A program made the translations under genes and the position numbers. Below are positions 10,440 to 19,300 of a DNA stretch of 47,872 nt, one piece after another. Source of the DNA: Entamoeba histolytica HM-1:IMSS (taxonomy: Eukaryota; Evosea; Mastigamoebida; Endamoebidae). Position 1 is the stretch's first letter, and every line of letters starts with the position of its first letter. The notes under the pieces are model-generated. The model was not told the DNA's origin. It did no database searches and saw only the letters and a list, made by a program, of their open reading frames with translations. The stretch is taken from NCBI RefSeq assembly GCF_000208925.1, contig NW_001914980.1, positions 1-47,872 on the forward strand, in the 5' to 3' direction.

Positions 10440-11999
10440 ATGAAAGAACAAGATATAACAAAAAATATTGAAGCACAATCAACTAATGTTTGGAATGTTA
10501 TATTATGGTATTTCTTTGAAATTAGTTATCATTTTTATAACTGTATTGTTAATGTAACTGTTGGTCCATCATTACAATTATTATCTATATATGCAGGTTA
10601 TGAAAATTCAACTGGTGTTCAAATGACAACTGTTTGTAATGCTGTTGCTAATTGTATTGCTATGGTTGCTTCTCCTTTTGTAGGAGGTCTTAGTGATTAT
10701 TATTCATTTCGTAAAGGTGCTGTAGTAATTTGTGCAATTACATATTATACATGTTTTTTGATTGCTGGTATCTTTTATTATCATTTTTGGTTACTTTGTA
10801 TATTGTTTTGTATTGCAAGAACATCTTTTGAGTTAGTACGTTTGTTCTATGATTGTCAAATTCCATATATTATGGATCAAAAAAATAGAACATTAGCACA
10901 AAGTGTTGGAGGTGCAGTTTCTTTCACTGGTGCAATTCTTGCTATTGGTGTTTCATTTTGTTGTTCTCTTGTTTGGGGAAATTACTCAAATGTTAATCAA
11001 TTACAAATTACACATGCAGAACCTGACTTTGGACCATTAAGACAATTGATTCTATTTAACTTTTTCCTTGGTGGATATGTCTTCTTACCATATGTTTTCA
11101 GTATAGAAAAAAGTACTCCACCAGCTAAGCGTTCTGTTATAGAAACATTAAAAGTTATTGGATTAGATTTGATTGATTCATTTAAAAATTATTTTAAAAG
11201 TAGGGATTGTATATTTATGTTTATTTCATGGTGTTGTACATTGTCTGCATTAAGTGTTGTAAATGGGTTATTTGTTGTTTTATTAACAACAATGTGTGGA
11301 ATGAAGAAAACTGCAACAGACATTGTATTTTTAGCTTTAAATGTAACTGCATTACTTTGTGGTGTTCCATGGGCATTTTTCTTACATAAATTTGGACCAA
11401 AAAGAGCATTACAATTAATGTTAATCTTATTATTCTTTGGAATGGGATGTCTTGTTCTTACTGGAATGAAAGTTTCAAGTACTAAAATACTTTCTCAATG
11501 GATTATTATCCCAACAATAATATTCATTGGTCCAGCATTTAGTGTCGTTTATACTGCCTCTCGTCAATTAGTAATGGAACTTGCTCCTGTTCAACAATTA
11601 GCACAATTTTCTGCTGTTACACGTATTGCTGCAAGAGCTGGTGGAATGGTATTCCCATTAATCTTCTCAACAATAGTAAAACAACTTTGTGCACATGCTT
11701 TTTCTACTAATAAGTATAAATACAATTATGCATATCGTATTGCACAAATTCCTGTATTTATTCTTCTTATTATTGCTTTCTTCTTTATGTGTTTAGTTAA
11801 AAACCATCATAAAGAATATGTTTCAGGTAAACGTGCACCATATTCTAAAGAAACAGATATTGAATTGAATGAAGATCAAAATAGTCTACCTCCTCAACTA
11901 TTATCCCCATATGAACAATCAAAAACCCAAGAAGAAGAAGAAGAATATTCTGTCTCATCTAATGGTTATACAATTCAAGACAATCCTATAGAATTATAA
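10440..11999 (+). CDS. MFS transporter, Atg22/UMF1-like
   Basis: A 519-residue protein with about 12 hydrophobic helices, a cytosolic N-terminus and a charged, Glu-rich C-terminal tail. The loop FVGGLSDYYSFRKG matches the conserved MFS loop between helices 2 and 3. The late segment RQLVMELAPVQQLAQFSAV resembles the region of Atg22/UMF1 transporters that reads R-x-L-x-x-x-x-P-x-x-x-x-x-x-F. In fungi this family exports amino acids from the vacuole; the substrate here is unknown. It may act on an internal or plasma membrane. No signal peptide or intron is seen. Family confidence is good for MFS and moderate for Atg22-like. Confidence 0.75.
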   Translation: MKEQDITKNIEAQSTNVWNVILWYFFEISYHFYNCIVNVTVGPSLQLLSIYAGYENSTGVQMTTVCNAVANCIAMVASPFVGGLSDYYSFRKGAVVICAITYYTCFLIAGIFYYHFWLLCILFCIARTSFELVRLFYDCQIPYIMDQKNRTLAQSVGGAVSFTGAILAIGVSFCCSLVWGNYSNVNQLQITHAEPDFGPLRQLILFNFFLGGYVFLPYVFSIEKSTPPAKRSVIETLKVIGLDLIDSFKNYFKSRDCIFMFISWCCTLSALSVVNGLFVVLLTTMCGMKKTATDIVFLALNVTALLCGVPWAFFLHKFGPKRALQLMLILLFFGMGCLVLTGMKVSSTKILSQWIIIPTIIFIGPAFSVVYTASRQLVMELAPVQQLAQFSAVTRIAARAGGMVFPLIFSTIVKQLCAHAFSTNKYKYNYAYRIAQIPVFILLIIAFFFMCLVKNHHKEYVSGKRAPYSKETDIELNEDQNSLPPQLLSPYEQSKTQEEEEEYSVSSNGYTIQDNPIEL

Positions 12000-12152
12000 T
12001 TTAATCTTCCAAAATAATTGTCACATAAACTATATGAATAGAATGAAAATAAATTTATTGTTAAAAATGAACTGTAAAAGTTTGATTTAACAGAAAAGAA
12101 AAAAAAAAATAGAAAATAATATTAGAATAATCTTTAAATTTCTTTATTTAAA

Positions 12153-13295
12153 ATGGTTTTCCATGTAGATAAAACTCTCTCTAAACTTTTTAAAACTGCT
12201 TTTGAAAAACAAAAAGAGGAAAGTTATGAAGAGAAGTTTATTACACCAGACACAAGCAATTTACTTTTTCATAATATTTCTCCGTCTGAAGAAAAAACAC
12301 CTGAAGAATATTTTATTCATTATAGTAAATATTATGCTAATGTATGTTTCAGTACTTATCCAGTAATGAATGGTGCTAAATTTGGTAAACCAATTGCTGA
12401 CTGTACTATGATAGATGTATATAAAAATATGGCTATTATGTCTATTGCAGATGGCTGTGGTATGGGTTCTAGACCAGCAAAATCAGCTCGTATTGCATGT
12501 GAAAAGTTTAGTGAGTATATAACGTTTGAAGTACCAAAAGAAAAGACTGTTGACAAAGCTGTCAGAATTATTAATGATGCTATGGCATATGTTCAAGAAA
12601 ATATATTACTCACAGAAGATAGTCCTATGGATGCTGGATTAACAACTTTCCAAGGAGTAGTAGTATTACGAGTTGATTCAACTACTTTTGCTGTATGTTA
12701 TGTTAATATTGGAGATTGCAGAGGGTTGTTAATTCATCGAACAAATGAAAGGTGTGAAGAATTAGTAGAAGGATATGCTACACGTGTTGATGTAAAGACA
12801 ACTGGAGGAAGATTAGGACCTGTTGAAGGAGAATATCCTGAGTTAGATAACTATCGATGTGGAGTACAATTTGTTCAACCAGGAACTTCTATCATAATTA
12901 TGACTGATGGCATTTGTGATAATTTTGATATTCGGATGTTTAATGATAATCCAAAAGATTGTGGTCTTCCAGGTGAGGAATGGTCAGATGATAATTCCAT
13001 TCAAATAGAAAAACGAAAACAAGAATTATATCAAAATTTGATTACGTTGTATCTTGAGCCATCTTTAGTTCAATTATGTCAAAACGTTTATGACTATGTT
13101 GTTGACAAAACACAAGACCAACGTATTCTTAAAATTGAAGCTTCAAAAACTAAATCTAAGACACCAAATAATCAACCCCTTTATGGGAAAATGGACCATT
13201 CCACTTTGTGTGTATTAGTTTTAAATGATGGATTATTTACTAAAACTACCCTTAACCAATTAGAACTGGAAATCCCAAGCGACATGAAAGTTTAA
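12153..13295 (+). CDS. PP2C-like (PPM family) phosphatase, divergent
   Basis: A 380-residue protein with PPM-family landmarks: SIADGCGMG at 97-105 (counterpart of DGHGG), GLTTFQGVVV at 162-171, VNIGDCRG at 184-191, and IIMTDGICDN at 248-257 with the metal-ligand Asp. A late MDHSTLCVLV stands where canonical enzymes have DNxT. The first Asp-Gly is kept, but His of DGHGG is Cys and the final Asn is His. An early acidic ligand motif (R-x-x-M-E-D) is not visible. The N-terminal 60 residues precede the fold. It could be a divergent active phosphatase or a PPM-fold pseudoenzyme; the sequence alone does not decide. Confidence 0.75.
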   Translation: MVFHVDKTLSKLFKTAFEKQKEESYEEKFITPDTSNLLFHNISPSEEKTPEEYFIHYSKYYANVCFSTYPVMNGAKFGKPIADCTMIDVYKNMAIMSIADGCGMGSRPAKSARIACEKFSEYITFEVPKEKTVDKAVRIINDAMAYVQENILLTEDSPMDAGLTTFQGVVVLRVDSTTFAVCYVNIGDCRGLLIHRTNERCEELVEGYATRVDVKTTGGRLGPVEGEYPELDNYRCGVQFVQPGTSIIIMTDGICDNFDIRMFNDNPKDCGLPGEEWSDDNSIQIEKRKQELYQNLITLYLEPSLVQLCQNVYDYVVDKTQDQRILKIEASKTKSKTPNNQPLYGKMDHSTLCVLVLNDGLFTKTTLNQLELEIPSDMKV

Positions 13296-13451
13296 TGAAC
13301 AGTATAATATCATTTTTAAAACATTTTCGTATTGTTTTTTGTTATATTTTTCAATATTTCTTTTTAGTTATAAATATAGTTTATTATAATAATAATTATA
13401 ATAAAAAATATTAAAAGAAATAAAAAGAAGCATCAAATTAGTAAAAAAAGC

Positions 13452-13459
13452 TATAAAAG
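13452..13459 (+). promoter_or_regulatory. Possible TATA element of the uL14 gene
   Basis: TATAAAAG lies 51-58 bases before the ribosomal protein start codon. It sits in a less T-rich stretch that ends with a short presumed leader containing GTTCTTACA just before ATG. Position fits an Entamoeba TATA-like element, but the exact consensus match is partial. Confidence 0.3.
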
Positions 13460-13509
13460 AAAAAAGAAAATTTTTTACAACCCTATCGTAAAAAACAATA
13501 GTTCTTACA

Positions 13510-13932
13510 ATGCCAAAGAGAGGAGCTGGAGGAAGACAAGGAAATAAATTCAGAGTCACTTGTGGTTTGAATAATGCTTCAACCGTTAATTGTGCTGATA
13601 ACACTGGTGCTAAGACTCTCACAATCATTTCCGTTAAGGGATTCCATGGAAGATTAAATAGACTCCCAAGAGCTGGATGTGGTGATATGGTCGTTGCTAC
13701 TTGTAAGAAGGGTAAACCAGAATACAGAAAGAAGATGCATACTGCTGTTATTATCAGACAAAGAAGAACTTGGAGAAGAAAGGACGGTGTTACCTTATAC
13801 TTTGAAGATAATGCTGCTGTTATTGTTAACATGAAAGGAGAAATGAAAGGTTCAGCTATTACTGGACCAGTTTCAAAAGAATCAGCTGATTTATGGCCAA
13901 AAATTTCTTCTAATGCTCCAACCATTGTCTAA
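13510..13932 (+). CDS. RPL23: 60S ribosomal protein L23 (uL14)
   Basis: A 140-residue ribosomal protein of the large subunit, the universal uL14 family. It begins [20 protein letters not shown] and carries the signature stretch [11 protein letters not shown] followed by basic rRNA-binding segments ([19 protein letters not shown]). It ends with the eukaryotic C-terminal half containing [20 protein letters not shown]. Length equals that of other eukaryotic L23 proteins. Codon use is richer in C-ending codons (for example ACC, CTC, ATC) than its neighbours, as expected for a highly expressed gene. An opposite-strand open frame over the same bases is a shadow. Confidence 0.98.
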
Positions 13933-14015
13933 AAAATGGAATGAATTAACTTCTTGTTAAATGATTTTTTTCTTTTAAAAGTAAATTTATATGATATTAA
14001 TTTAAAACAATCAAT

Positions 14016-16823
14016 TTATTGTTCAAATATTCGTTTGTTTGTACAAACTATCTTTGTAAATGTTTGGGCATCTTCATTGTCTTTCCACCATGAATATAAT
14101 TCAAACCATGTTGCGATATTTTCTGCTCGATGAACTATTTTAGTTGGAAGTCCTGCCATTTCAGCTACTTTCATACCATAAGATTTTGGACATGCCCCAT
14201 CTAATAATGTGTACAAAAAAATTATTTGATTGTTTTGAATTGTACATCCCATATGACTTAATTTAACATCTCCACGTTCTTCAAATTCTTCACATAATTG
14301 ATGGTAATGTGTTGAAACAATCATTAATGGCTTAATTTTTGAGACTGTATATTCAACTACTGCATGAGCAATAGCTAACCCATCATGAGTGGATGTGCCT
14401 CTTCCTAGTTCGTCTAATACAACTAACGAATTTTGTGTGGCATCATGTAACATTTGGGCTGTTTCATCTAACTCTACCATAAAAGTACTCATTCCATGTA
14501 AAATATCGTCGGAAGCTCCAATACGAGTGAAGATATGATCAACAACTGACATGGTAATTTCTTCACCAGTACATCTCATACCCATTTGAGCCATAATAAC
14601 AGCAAGACAGACTGTTCTTAATAGTGTAGATTTACCTCCCATATTTGGTCCAGTTAAAATAATAGTTTGAGGGTCAGTACCACCAAGAATAATATTAGAG
14701 GGGATAGCACTTGTTTTAGTTGATACAGTTAAATATGGATGTTTTAATTGTTTTGCATTAAAGTATGGAGTTGTAATGGATGTTGGTTCAGGATCTTTTC
14801 TATATGAATAAATCATTCCATTTTTAATGAAAGAAGGAAGACATGATGTTTCCATTGATTGAGAACAGCGAGCCATTGAAACAAAACAGTCAATCAATCC
14901 AATATTAGTAATTGCTCTTGGCAATACTAAAGTACTTGACACTTCATTGATTAATTGATTAAATAAAGTATGATGAGAGTCATTAATTTGTTTTTCATTT
15001 AAATCATACTCTGTTTGGATACTACTAACTTTAGAACTCATGAGTCTTGCTTCACTTTTGATTTTATTGGCTTCAGTATATCCACTAGGTAATTTAGCAT
15101 GTTTTTTTAGATAAGATTCATATTGTTTAATTGGTAATGCAATTAAATGATCATCACCTCCAATATTTACATACTTTGCTTCTCCAAAGATTTTTTTAAT
15201 TGAAACTAATTCTTTAGCAAATTCATTTTCTAATTCATTTCTTCTTTCAAAAGCATGATCTATTTCTTCATTATATCCATTAAAGAAGGTAATGGCATGT
15301 TCTTCTTTTGCACTTGTAAAATCATATATACTTTCTAACTTAGAAATAAATTCTTCAAGGTTAGGATATCCTAAATTGTTTTTATCTAAAACAATTGTTT
15401 GAAGTACCTCTGGCATATCTTTTACTATAGTCTTTAATTCATTCATTAATTTTTGACATGTCTCAAATCCTGATATCATACGAATAAAATTAGACTCAGT
15501 TATTGTTGATGATGTACATTGACTTAATAATCGTTCTAGGTCAGGTATCACTCTTAAAAATGTTCCTATTTGATCAATCAAATCATTATTTTCTAAAAAG
15601 AATTCAACTACTTCTTGTCGATGAAGAATCTTATTAACATCCATTAATGGTTTTAATAAAAATCTTTCTCGTAACATTCGTTTACCAAATGCTGTAAAAC
15701 AATTGTCTACAAAATGAAGAAGTGTACCTTCTACTTCTTTTCCTTTACTAGCAAATAAAGCTAAATTAACAATACTCTGTGCATCAACAATAAGATAGTC
15801 TTGAGACAGTGTTGTATATTCTCCAAAAGTTCCATTAATTATTGTTGTCTTTGGGACTAATAAAGTAGTAAAATAATTATAAAGAACAGTAAAAGCAGTC
15901 ATTACTTGATCATTAGTACTATATTTCTCAACAACTTTAGGTACTCTTCCTCTGTCAGCAAATAATGGCAATACTCCATTGATATCTTCAGGCTCTTTTA
16001 CATATGTTATTTCTGCAAATTTAAGATTTTTACAGATATGAGCAATGTCATCTGAAATACTATTTAATAATAATATTTCTTTTGGATGTACTCTATGTAA
16101 TAAAGTATGAAGACTATTATGTAATTCTGTATCTTCTAAGTATCCTAAGAATATTCTACCTACAGAAACGTCACCATAACACACTCCAACATTACATCCA
16201 TTTGATATAATAGCCATACAAAACATATCACTAGTATCAGAACATAACTCTGGTTCTGTTGCAGTAGAAACAGTATATATTCTTGTCAACTCTCTACGAA
16301 CAATGTTTGGTTCTCTTTTGCCATTGACAATTACAGTTGCTCCTCTTTTCTTTGATTCTTCTGAAGTTTCTTTTTCATCTACACAACCTATTTTATATCC
16401 TAATTCCAGTAATTTTGATGCATATGTATTGAATGATGCTTTTGGTACACCAGCCATTCTCATATTAACTCTGTTAGTAATTTTAAGTCCTAATTCTTTG
16501 TTACCGATATCAGCATCATTTTCATATAATTCATAAAACTTTCCTTTAGCAAAGAAAATTACAACATCATAATTATCTTTCTTTATGTTCCAATACTGTT
16601 TTTCAAATGGTGTCATTTTCATCAAACAACTTGCAGGAATAAATAATGTAGATGGATCATATCCTTGTTCTCCAATACTTTTCTGATTTTTATCTTTGAT
16701 ATTAATTAGAAAGGAGTATCTCTCATTTCCAATTTCTGTTTCTATTTGTTTATGTAATTCTTCTCGTTTAGTTGTATTGAACATTCCATCTTTAAACTTT
16801 AATTTAGATTGGATACTCATCAC
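14016..16823 (-). CDS. MSH6: DNA mismatch repair protein MSH6
   Basis: A 935-residue MutS homologue. The N-terminal mismatch-recognition domain reads FEKQYWNIKKDNYDVVIFF and then GKFYELY at 94-100, with the Phe-x-Glu (F96, E98) that contacts mismatches; GKFYELY and FEKQYW are MSH6-type. The ATPase has GPNMGGKST at 725-733, a Walker B segment LVVLDELGRGTS near 797-808, and THYHQL near 824. The partner would be MSH2 in MutSalpha. It lacks the long N-terminal extension (PCNA-binding box, PWWP) of animal MSH6. It is a single exon. Either Met1 or Met2 may start it. It is convergent with the uL14 gene, 83 bases away. Confidence 0.93.
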   Translation of the reverse strand: MMSIQSKLKFKDGMFNTTKREELHKQIETEIGNERYSFLINIKDKNQKSIGEQGYDPSTLFIPASCLMKMTPFEKQYWNIKKDNYDVVIFFAKGKFYELYENDADIGNKELGLKITNRVNMRMAGVPKASFNTYASKLLELGYKIGCVDEKETSEESKKRGATVIVNGKREPNIVRRELTRIYTVSTATEPELCSDTSDMFCMAIISNGCNVGVCYGDVSVGRIFLGYLEDTELHNSLHTLLHRVHPKEILLLNSISDDIAHICKNLKFAEITYVKEPEDINGVLPLFADRGRVPKVVEKYSTNDQVMTAFTVLYNYFTTLLVPKTTIINGTFGEYTTLSQDYLIVDAQSIVNLALFASKGKEVEGTLLHFVDNCFTAFGKRMLRERFLLKPLMDVNKILHRQEVVEFFLENNDLIDQIGTFLRVIPDLERLLSQCTSSTITESNFIRMISGFETCQKLMNELKTIVKDMPEVLQTIVLDKNNLGYPNLEEFISKLESIYDFTSAKEEHAITFFNGYNEEIDHAFERRNELENEFAKELVSIKKIFGEAKYVNIGGDDHLIALPIKQYESYLKKHAKLPSGYTEANKIKSEARLMSSKVSSIQTEYDLNEKQINDSHHTLFNQLINEVSSTLVLPRAITNIGLIDCFVSMARCSQSMETSCLPSFIKNGMIYSYRKDPEPTSITTPYFNAKQLKHPYLTVSTKTSAIPSNIILGGTDPQTIILTGPNMGGKSTLLRTVCLAVIMAQMGMRCTGEEITMSVVDHIFTRIGASDDILHGMSTFMVELDETAQMLHDATQNSLVVLDELGRGTSTHDGLAIAHAVVEYTVSKIKPLMIVSTHYHQLCEEFEERGDVKLSHMGCTIQNNQIIFLYTLLDGACPKSYGMKVAEMAGLPTKIVHRAENIATWFELYSWWKDNEDAQTFTKIVCTNKRIFEQ

Positions 16824-16934
16824 TTTATATTTTAAGATTTTTTTCTTTTATTTTTAATTGAATTTTTTATAACCCTCAATATCATTTTCACACTTTAAAC
16901 TTTTAAAAGTTAAGAAAAAACGATTGATTTCATA

Positions 16935-17888
16935 TTATTTTAAATCAGAAAGTACATCTTTTACGACGTTAACAGTCTCTTCATGAAGAATTCCATTAGA
17001 AGCGACAATACCATGATTGTTACAAAGAGTTCTTCCAAGTGAAAAGTCAAGATCATTACCATAAATATCAGTAACTTTTCCTCCAGCTTCTTTAACAATT
17101 AAATAACCTGCAGCGTGATCCCAAATCTTTTCTTGATAAGAAAGATTACGTGGAAGTCTTAAATAAACATCAGCTCTACCAGATGCAATTGCCATATACT
17201 TACATTGAGAATCCATACGTACTGGTGGTTTAGTAACTTGTAATCTCTCAGTAATAGTTTTAGAACGAGATTGGTCAGTATGAGACACTTCAACAGATTC
17301 ACAGAAACACATATCAGATGTTTTTGGAGTTGTTGAGACATGAATATCTTTTCCATTCTTAATATCATTCACACTAAACATCTTAGCTCCACATCCTTTT
17401 TGTGCAGCAACAATTAAACCACCTTCAAAATTAGGACATCCAAGAACTCCTACTTTAATATCACCATCAATCATAAATGCTAAACAAACAGCGTATTGTT
17501 CTCTTCTTAAAAATCCAAGTGTTCCATCAATTGGATCTAAGACCCAATGTCTTCCTTTTCCACCAGTACTATTTCCAAGATCAATAGATTTTCTAATCTC
17601 ATCATCTTTCATATCTGAATATATTTGAACGTGTTTACAAACTTTAGCAAATATATCTTCTGGAATAGTTTTAGTATCTTCTTCAGCAACAATTTGATCT
17701 TCTGGGAAAGTTTCATGAATTTTTTTATTTACGTAAGCTTGAACTGAATAATCTCCAACTGTTACTGGTGATTTATCATTTTTAATTTGAGTTTGATCAG
17801 TTAATGTATGTTCTGCTACTGAAGTAGTGATTTTACATGATACTTGTACAATTTCTAAAGCAAGTGCAAGTTCTTTATCAAATGACAT
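16935..17888 (-). CDS. 3'(2'),5'-bisphosphate nucleotidase / inositol polyphosphate 1-phosphatase
   Basis: A 317-residue metal- and lithium-sensitive phosphatase of the inositol monophosphatase superfamily, HAL2/SAL1 branch. It would convert PAP to AMP after sulphotransferase reactions, and may also act on inositol bisphosphates. Metal sites are visible: EED at 69-71, DPIDGT at 118-123 and WDHAAG at 256-261. VGDYSVQ at 44-50 matches the HAL2 motif. A dual-specificity enzyme of this kind has been described structurally from E. histolytica (from memory); I infer this is the same or an orthologous gene. The full length is present. Sulphate activation is an important Entamoeba pathway, which suits this role. 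Confidence 0.92.
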   Translation of the reverse strand: MSFDKELALALEIVQVSCKITTSVAEHTLTDQTQIKNDKSPVTVGDYSVQAYVNKKIHETFPEDQIVAEEDTKTIPEDIFAKVCKHVQIYSDMKDDEIRKSIDLGNSTGGKGRHWVLDPIDGTLGFLRREQYAVCLAFMIDGDIKVGVLGCPNFEGGLIVAAQKGCGAKMFSVNDIKNGKDIHVSTTPKTSDMCFCESVEVSHTDQSRSKTITERLQVTKPPVRMDSQCKYMAIASGRADVYLRLPRNLSYQEKIWDHAAGYLIVKEAGGKVTDIYGNDLDFSLGRTLCNNHGIVASNGILHEETVNVVKDVLSDLK

Positions 17889-18571
17889 TTTGTTTATTTT
17901 ATTTTAATTTTTTAGTTCTTATTTCCATCTTGAAAAGGTTCAAAAAATGAACTTATTTTTTATTTCTTTCTTAATAGAATTTTATATTTTTTAATCATTC
18001 TTGTAATATAAAACAAAAATATTTTATTTTTATTCAATTTCTTTTAATTGTTAATAATAAAGTAATTAATTAAGTGTTATTAGATTTTTCATAAATTTTT
18101 TGAAAATCTCAACAAATTTTTATCAAAAAAATATTAAGGAATATATTTTATTTGGAATTAACAAAATCTAAATCTTGAGGCATTAACTAAGTTTTAATTA
18201 ATTAATTAATTTTTTTTTTTTGAAATTAAATTTTCATTAATTGTTTTCTATTAATAAGTCTTTTATTTTATAAAAATAAAGAAAAGTTTACTAATTTTTC
18301 AAATAATTTTTATATAAATATAGAAATTATTAAATGACGAGATTCAAAAATATTTCTTTTTTTAGTTTTAAACGAAAAAAGAATAAACGAATATTCAGGA
18401 ACTAAAAATCATTAAAATCAATTTTTAGTTTAAAAAGAGACAATTAAATTTAAAATGTAAAATGAATAGAATAAAAACATAAGAAAAAGTAATAGAGAGA
18501 TATTTTCCAATCAAAGAATAAAAAGAAATGAAGAAGAAAAACAATTCAATTTTTATCAACAATTTTCAAGT
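17889..18571. other. AT-rich intergenic region
   Basis: A 683-base spacer between the nucleotidase start and the histone H3 3' end. It contains a TTAATTAATTAATT run followed by a T-tract near 18196-18220 and several A/T-only stretches. No protein-like frame, RNA fold or repeat unit is evident. It must include the nucleotidase promoter at its left edge. Confidence 0.4.
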
Positions 18572-19012
18572 TTATTGTCGTTCACCCCTAATTCTACGAG
18601 CTAATTGCATATCTTTAGGCATAATAGTGACTCTTTTAGCATGAAGTGAACATAAATTAGTATCTTCAAAAAGACCAACAAGATAAGCTTCAGCAGCTTC
18701 TTGAAGAGCAGCAATAGCAGCAGATTGGAATCTTAAATCTGATTTTGATTGTTGAGCAATTTCTCTAACTAAATGTTGGAATGGTAATTTTCTCAATAAA
18801 AGTTCTGTTGAACGTTGATAAAATTTAATTTCTTGTAAAGCTTTAATTCCTGGATGAGAATGTCTTGCTACTGGTTTCTTTTGTGAAACTCCAGCAACTG
18901 CTTTCTTTGAAGAAACAGCTGCTTTTTTTGAAGCAGATTTAGGTGCATAATATTTTCTTGGTTGTTTAGAAGTAGTTGGTCTTTCAGTATTATTTCCTTT
19001 TGTTCGAGCCAT
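18572..19012 (-). CDS. Histone H3 with divergent N-terminal tail
   Basis: A 146-residue H3, about 10 residues longer than canonical. The fold region is strongly conserved: [60 protein letters not shown] and RRIRGERQ. The tail keeps A-R-T-K at the start. By alignment, canonical K14, K18, K23 and K27 correspond to K15, K19, K24 and K28 (Met not counted), while the K9-S10 positions are R10-P11. About eight residues are inserted before the K36-like KKP. Loop 1 is not lengthened, so it does not look like a centromeric H3. Known Entamoeba H3 tails are divergent. The promoter is at 19049-19061. Confidence 0.95.
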   Translation of the reverse strand: MARTKGNNTERPTTSKQPRKYYAPKSASKKAAVSSKKAVAGVSQKKPVARHSHPGIKALQEIKFYQRSTELLLRKLPFQHLVREIAQQSKSDLRFQSAAIAALQEAAEAYLVGLFEDTNLCSLHAKRVTIMPKDMQLARRIRGERQ

Positions 19013-19048
19013 TTGAGTAGATTTGATTTATATTTTGAGATTGAAGGA

Positions 19049-19061
19049 TTTAAATAGTTCT
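19049..19061 (-). promoter_or_regulatory. Histone H3 core promoter: GAAC plus TATTTAAA
   Basis: On the minus strand GAAC (19061-19058) is directly followed by TATTTAAAT (19057-19049), 37-49 bases before the H3 start codon. Entamoeba core promoters are known to combine a TATA box of the form GTATTTAAA with a movable GAAC element, so sequence and position both fit. Confidence 0.6.
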
Positions 19062-19300
19062 TATTTTACTGGAAAATTAAAAATTTTAAGGTTTTGTGAA
19101 AACCCTAAAAGAGAAAAAGGAGATTAGATTTTCTATTTTCTCTTTTTGTTGAAACCCAATAAAAATAATAAAAATAGAAATAATTTGTGTTTTAGAACAA
19201 AAGGAAAAGACACAAAAATGTTAAGTTAAGAACTTAGAAATAAAAAGAAATGAAAGAAAAGTAAAAAGAAATTCTAAAAAAAAGAAAACTGAAGAACTTG

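Noticed and set aside
10440..13295. Operon-like run of transporter and PP2C genes
   Set aside because: Eukaryotic gene spacing with separate flanks; no sign of co-transcription.
13368..13925. Minus-strand open frame of 185 codons across the uL14 gene
   Set aside because: It is the exact antisense of a highly conserved ribosomal protein gene and has no recognisable domain.
18572..19012. Centromeric H3 variant
   Set aside because: Loop 1 has canonical length and the fold is very conserved, so a general H3 with an altered tail fits better.
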